11,563 nucleotides of DNA, from the NCBI GenBank assembly GCA_001584585.1, contig LSYV01000089.1, positions 160,960 to 172,522 on the forward strand, written 5' to 3'. Within the stretch, counting starts at the first letter, position 1. Each line of letters begins with the position of its first letter. Source of the DNA: Gonium pectorale (taxonomy: Eukaryota; Chlorophyta; Chlorophyceae; Chlamydomonadales; Volvocaceae). This document shows, piece after piece, positions 8,691-11,563 of this stretch. A model generated the notes under the pieces. That model worked only from the letters and a program-made list of their open reading frames with translations, did not search any database and was not told the DNA's origin. The position numbers were made by a program, and so were the translations under genes.

Positions 8691-10414
8691 TTAGTTGGAG
8701 CGGAGGGTGAACTTGGAGCCGCACGACTTGGCGTCCTTGCCCTGCACGCGGCAACGCCGGAAGGCAAGAGCAGGGCGACCATTTAGGTACTGCGGGACCG
8801 TGGAGCTGAAGTTATGCGGAAAGCCGCTGCAGCACGGCCGTTGCGGATACGTGGCGCGCACAGTGTTTCCCCATGTGACGGGCACACAGCTGCAACCGAC
8901 GCACATACTCCGCCGCCAGCTCACGTGCCCCAACATCCAGACCGTGATACGCTGCCCAGTCGTTGCCCCAACACTTCCTCCACCACCACCGGCACGTGCC
9001 CGTTTGCTCGCGCCCGCATGGACCCCGACCCCTCTTGTAATGCGATCCTGCGAACGCCCACCTCGCACTCAATCTTGATGTCGTCGGCAATGTACTTGAC
9101 GCCGCCCTTCTTGAACGACACCTCCTCGCAGCCGAAGAAGTTGTCGGGGAAGGCACAGGTGCCGTCGTACACGGTGCGCGAGCGGGCCAGGTTGGCGTAG
9201 CTGGTGGCCAGGCGCTTCTTGTCGTTCAGGGCCTTGTTGGCCTTGGACTTGGCCAGCAGGTCGTCGACCTGCGACGCACAGCAGCACATCAGTGCCGCGG
9301 GTGGGGCCAGAGGGCGAGTCGGGCGAAGGGGGGGAGAGAGACGGGGTGCAGTGCGACGCGATGGGCCGCTCGGGCGCATGGCACCTCGGCTGTCGGATGT
9401 GTATGTGTTACGTATGCATGACGGAATGCTCGTGTCGGGGTGTGTGTGGGGAGGGAGTCGCTGGGAGCAAGACCTCAATGCCGAACTTGTTCCCGAGGCT
9501 GCATTACATTGAGACGATCCCAAGGCGGCATCACATGCACCCCGCACCCAGGGCCAGGTGGCACCGCCCTGGCTCCTGGGAGCCGCTGCACGGCAAGCCT
9601 GAGCCGGGGGGCCTGGGCAAGAGGCTGGGCAACAAACCCTGTTGCAATCCCCGGCTGGTGCGACGCTCCGCGGTGCCAAAGCGTGCCGTGCCGGTCAGCG
9701 CCTGAATGCTGGGTGAGCGGGTGGGCCCTACGGGGGTCGGGTCCGGCGGCAGTCGCGAAAGCGGTGCTCACCACGGTGGCGTTGGCAGCGGGGGCCAGCG
9801 CGGCGAGGCCCAGCAGGGCACCCAGACCCAGCAGCTGAGGCAGGGCGCGAGGAAGGGGTGGGGCGGGGTCAGCACAGGCTTCAGGCGGGGTGCGAACGGG
9901 GCGCGAGGAGTGAGGGCGCGAGGGAGCAAGGAGACGTCCAAGCAGGGCCGGGGCACCCAGCAGCAAAGCGGTCAGGCACGAGAAACACCAACGACGGCAA
10001 TTGGTGTTTTGCAGTGAAAGCGCACAGCGTGGTCAAGCTGATCAGGCGATCTGCACTAGCGAATATGCCACAGCGGCGCCCGGCCGAGAGTGCAAGTGCA
10101 AGTTTCCGCTCGCTCACCTCGCGGCGGGACTGGGCCGAGGCGCGGCAGACCACGGTGGTCGCGCGGGCAGGGCGGGCAGCCTGCACCTTGGCGCTGCGGG
10201 GGGCAGTCACGGCGGAATTCTCTTCAACGTCCATGCGCTTGGCGGTCGGAGACGTGATTGCGCTGCGGTTGCGGCCTATTCAACATGCACAGTATCAACA
10301 CTACTGTTGAGCACTTGGCTACTAGCTTGAGCTGGCCACGAGGCGGCATGCAAGCACTGTTCGACGGTCGGACCGGGGCCCCGCTCACCACTGAGCACGC
10401 ATCGAGACGGCCAT
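8691..10414 (-). CDS. PSAN: Photosystem I reaction centre subunit N, chloroplast precursor (5 exons, 140 aa)
   Basis: Small lumenal subunit of photosystem I that helps plastocyanin dock and donate electrons. Exons on the minus strand: 10414-10389, 10193-10118, 9834-9772, 9268-9062, 8741-8691; all introns are GT-AG and one frame runs to TAA at 8693-8691. The start AAAATGGCC at 10414 gives MAVSMRAQ, then AKVQAARPARATTVV, a basic Ala-rich stroma-targeting stretch. SRRE (31-34) followed by LLGLGALLGLAALAPAANA (35-53) is a twin-arginine lumenal signal with an ANA cleavage site. The mature protein of about 87 residues begins TVVDDLLAKSKANKAL, highly typical of green-algal PsaN, with four Cys (93, 102, 123, 131) and the tail CGSKFTLRSN. 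The ATG at 10234 extends the second exon's frame but would give an acidic MDVEEN start, unlike a transit peptide, so I prefer the upstream 26-base exon. Family identity is near certain; exon 1 is about 75% sure. Confidence 0.95.
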
Positions 10415-10506
10415 TTTGGGTTCTGAGGTGCTGGGTGTGGGCGACAGGGCTGCAGCGTCTGCTCGAGCACGCGTGGCGCGAAATATGATTGATCTCCCCT
10501 TCCGCC

Positions 10507-10522
10507 CGTAAGGCCCCTTACG
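10507..10522. promoter_or_regulatory. Inverted repeat CGTAAGG-CC-CCTTACG
   Basis: A perfect 7-bp inverted repeat with a 2-base spacer in the PSAN-proximal half of the divergent promoter. It has the geometry of a dimeric protein-binding site, but I cannot name a factor. Confidence 0.45.
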
Positions 10523-10685
10523 CACCGCTCCGAAACAACACTCCGCTCTGTGCCCGAACAACCACGTTACGCGTTCTGGTGCAGGGGCCTTGCAATGGCT
10601 GGGCGTGTAGAGCAATTCCGACCCATGTTCCCGAACCAACCTCTCGTCCAATCCCTCTCTTCAGTTTAGGACCTCAAAACTCAAA

Positions 10686-10713
10686 TTGATCAGTAATTCG
10701 TTGATCAGTAATT
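10686..10713. repeat. Tandem 13-bp repeat TTGATCAGTAATT
   Basis: TTGATCAGTAATT occurs at 10686-10698 and 10701-10713, a 15-base period, each copy containing the palindrome TGATCA. It is AT-rich within GC-rich DNA and lies 45-70 bases upstream of the plus-strand ATG, so it is in the core promoter or leader of the TGD4-like gene. A paired regulatory site or a recent duplication are both possible. Confidence 0.85.
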
Positions 10714-10757
10714 GAGACGAGTTTTTTGTTTGCTCTCAAGTCCAGGCTTGTTCCGTC

Positions 10758-11563
10758 ATGGCGACGTCTTCGCGCGCCCTTGCGGCCCACGGTTCCGGTG
10801 CAGGCTCCCATTCAGCAAGCAGCAACAATGCAGGCGCTGGGACAATTCAGGGCTTGTCGGCGCCACTAAACTTAGTCCCCGAAAAGGTGTCGTTGGGCCA
10901 CCAGGTCCGCAGCGCCGTGCCAGCTCAGTACTGGGGTGCGACGGCTGCGTCCTCGTCGGCGCCCGATGGAGCCCTCGCCTCGTCCATCTCCGATCCAGCC
11001 CCGCTGCCGCTGCTGCGCGGCTCGGGCCTCTCGCGGCCGCACCTGGTGCTGGCGACGCAGGCGCTCAAGCTGCCGGGGCGGCCCTCGCTCCCGGGCTTGC
11101 CGTCGGTGTGCGGGGAGCAGGGCGGCGTGGTGAGGCGGGGGGTGGGAGGGGTCACATTTGCTAGACCGCGTTCTCAGGGGTAACAAGGGCAAAGAAGGGG
11201 GGTTGTGGACTTGCAAATCACCCACCCGTGAGACGGCATGACCGTCGGCACGGCCTTCGGATGGCCCCCGGTCCGCCAAAGGTCCGCCCACCCGCCCGCC
11301 CGTCCAAAGCTGCCGACCCGCCCCTGCCCCTGCCCCGCGTCCCCTGCCCTTCACCTGCCCTGCCCTGCCGACACTCCCCCGCCCGTCAGCCCTCCCTCCC
11401 TCCTGCCCGCGCTCACGCCGCCGCACCTGACGCCCTGCACGCCCCCCCCCCCGCAGGTGGTGGACCGGGTGCTGGTGCACGGCAGTGGCGACTCGTGGTG
11501 GGGCGTGCTGAGCGGCAGGGCGCGGCTGGGCGCACTGGCGGCCAGGAGGGGGGAGCTGGTGAG
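10758..11563 (+). CDS. TGD4-like chloroplast outer-envelope lipid transfer protein (5' part, cut by window edge)
   Basis: Exon 1 is 10758-11129 (124 codons) and exon 2 is 11457-11558 (34 codons), joined by a 327-base intron (donor GTGAGG, acceptor CCCGCAG). The next donor, GTGAG, starts at 11559 at the window edge. The first 50 residues are low-complexity Ser/Ala/Gly. Then come DPAPLPLLRGSGLSRPHLV (about residues 80-98) and VDRVL with DSWWGVLSG (about 126-144). From memory these line up in order and spacing with the N-terminus of plant TGD4: a D-P-x-P-L block, R-G-x-x-L-S-R-P, then a Q-R-V-L and N-N-W block. TGD4 is a phosphatidic-acid-binding beta-barrel of the chloroplast outer envelope that acts in ER-to-plastid lipid import with TGD1-3. 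The ATG is the only Met in the exon. The gene is certainly coding; the family name is a recollection without alignment. Confidence 0.55.
11130..11456 (+). other. Intron 1 of the TGD4-like gene
   Basis: This 327-base intron starts GTGAGGCGGG and ends in a C-rich tract of ten or more C followed by GCAG. Most of its second half is C-rich (CCCGCC and CCCTGCC repeats) and unlike coding sequence. The join keeps phase 0. A G-rich start and C-rich end could pair, as is common in volvocine introns. Confidence 0.65.

Larger units (their letters stand above)
10415..10757. promoter_or_regulatory. Divergent promoter between PSAN and the TGD4-like gene
   Basis: Only 343 bases separate the two start codons, so promoters and both 5' UTRs share this space. 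On the PSAN side the minus strand has CAATCATATTT (about 10492-10482), a CAAT/TATA-like pair some 70 bases from the PSAN ATG. On the other side, CCAAT lies at 10648-10652. Between and beyond are a 7-bp inverted repeat (10507-10522) and a 13-bp direct repeat (10686-10713). No gene is visible inside. Bidirectional control is an inference. Confidence 0.6.

Noticed and set aside
8368..8694. A plus-strand frame downstream of PSAN
   Set aside because: Low-complexity Pro/Thr/Arg composition, antisense to the PSAN 3' UTR and ending across the PSAN stop; no recognisable domain.
1..11563. CRISPR array, bacterial operon, insertion sequence or provirus
   Set aside because: The genes are spliced nuclear plastid-protein genes; no regularly spaced repeats, transposase, integrase or long terminal repeats are visible.

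Overview
The window is nuclear DNA of a green alga, most likely of the volvocine/Chlamydomonadales group. It is GC-rich, and its genes are split by many short introns whose donors are nearly all GTGNG. Poly(A)-type TGTAA signals lie downstream of the minus-strand genes, and the proteins are plastid proteins close to those of Chlamydomonas. Organism placement is an inference; I could not run a search.

Layout: (1) 1-2009 is mostly non-coding. A reading frame open from the left edge to 211 may be the tail of a plus-strand gene, and the rest is probably 3' UTR/intergenic. (2) 2010-7528, minus strand, is a complete eight-exon zeaxanthin epoxidase gene (ZEP; 749 aa by my splicing) with transit peptide, FAD monooxygenase domain and C-terminal FHA domain. 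(3) 7529-8690 holds the ZEP promoter side, with a perfect G-box palindrome, and the PSAN 3' UTR. (4) 8691-10414, minus strand, is a five-exon gene for photosystem I subunit N (PSAN; 140 aa), a lumenal protein with a twin-arginine type signal. Its first exon is only 26 coding bases and is easily missed. (5) 10415-10757 is a compact divergent promoter with a 13-bp direct repeat and a 7-bp inverted repeat. (6) 10758 to the right edge, plus strand, is the 5' part of a gene that best resembles TGD4, the chloroplast outer-envelope lipid-transfer protein.

The most striking signal is in ZEP introns 5 and 6. Each carries one copy of a 75-base element, 85% identical and ungapped, closed by a GC-rich terminal stem. 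Seven of the 11 differences preserve base pairing: three compensatory pairs and one wobble change. Read on the ZEP sense strand, both copies look like intron-encoded box C/D snoRNAs: terminal stem, a C-like box, an internal CTGA, a perfect CTGA D box against the 3' stem, and an identical guide (ATCCATTTTGCC) that I match from memory to 25S rRNA. The C box is imperfect, so this is a strong candidate rather than a certainty.

The protein-coding theme is the plastid: xanthophyll-cycle enzyme, PSI lumenal subunit and probable envelope lipid trafficking. They are neighbours rather than an operon.
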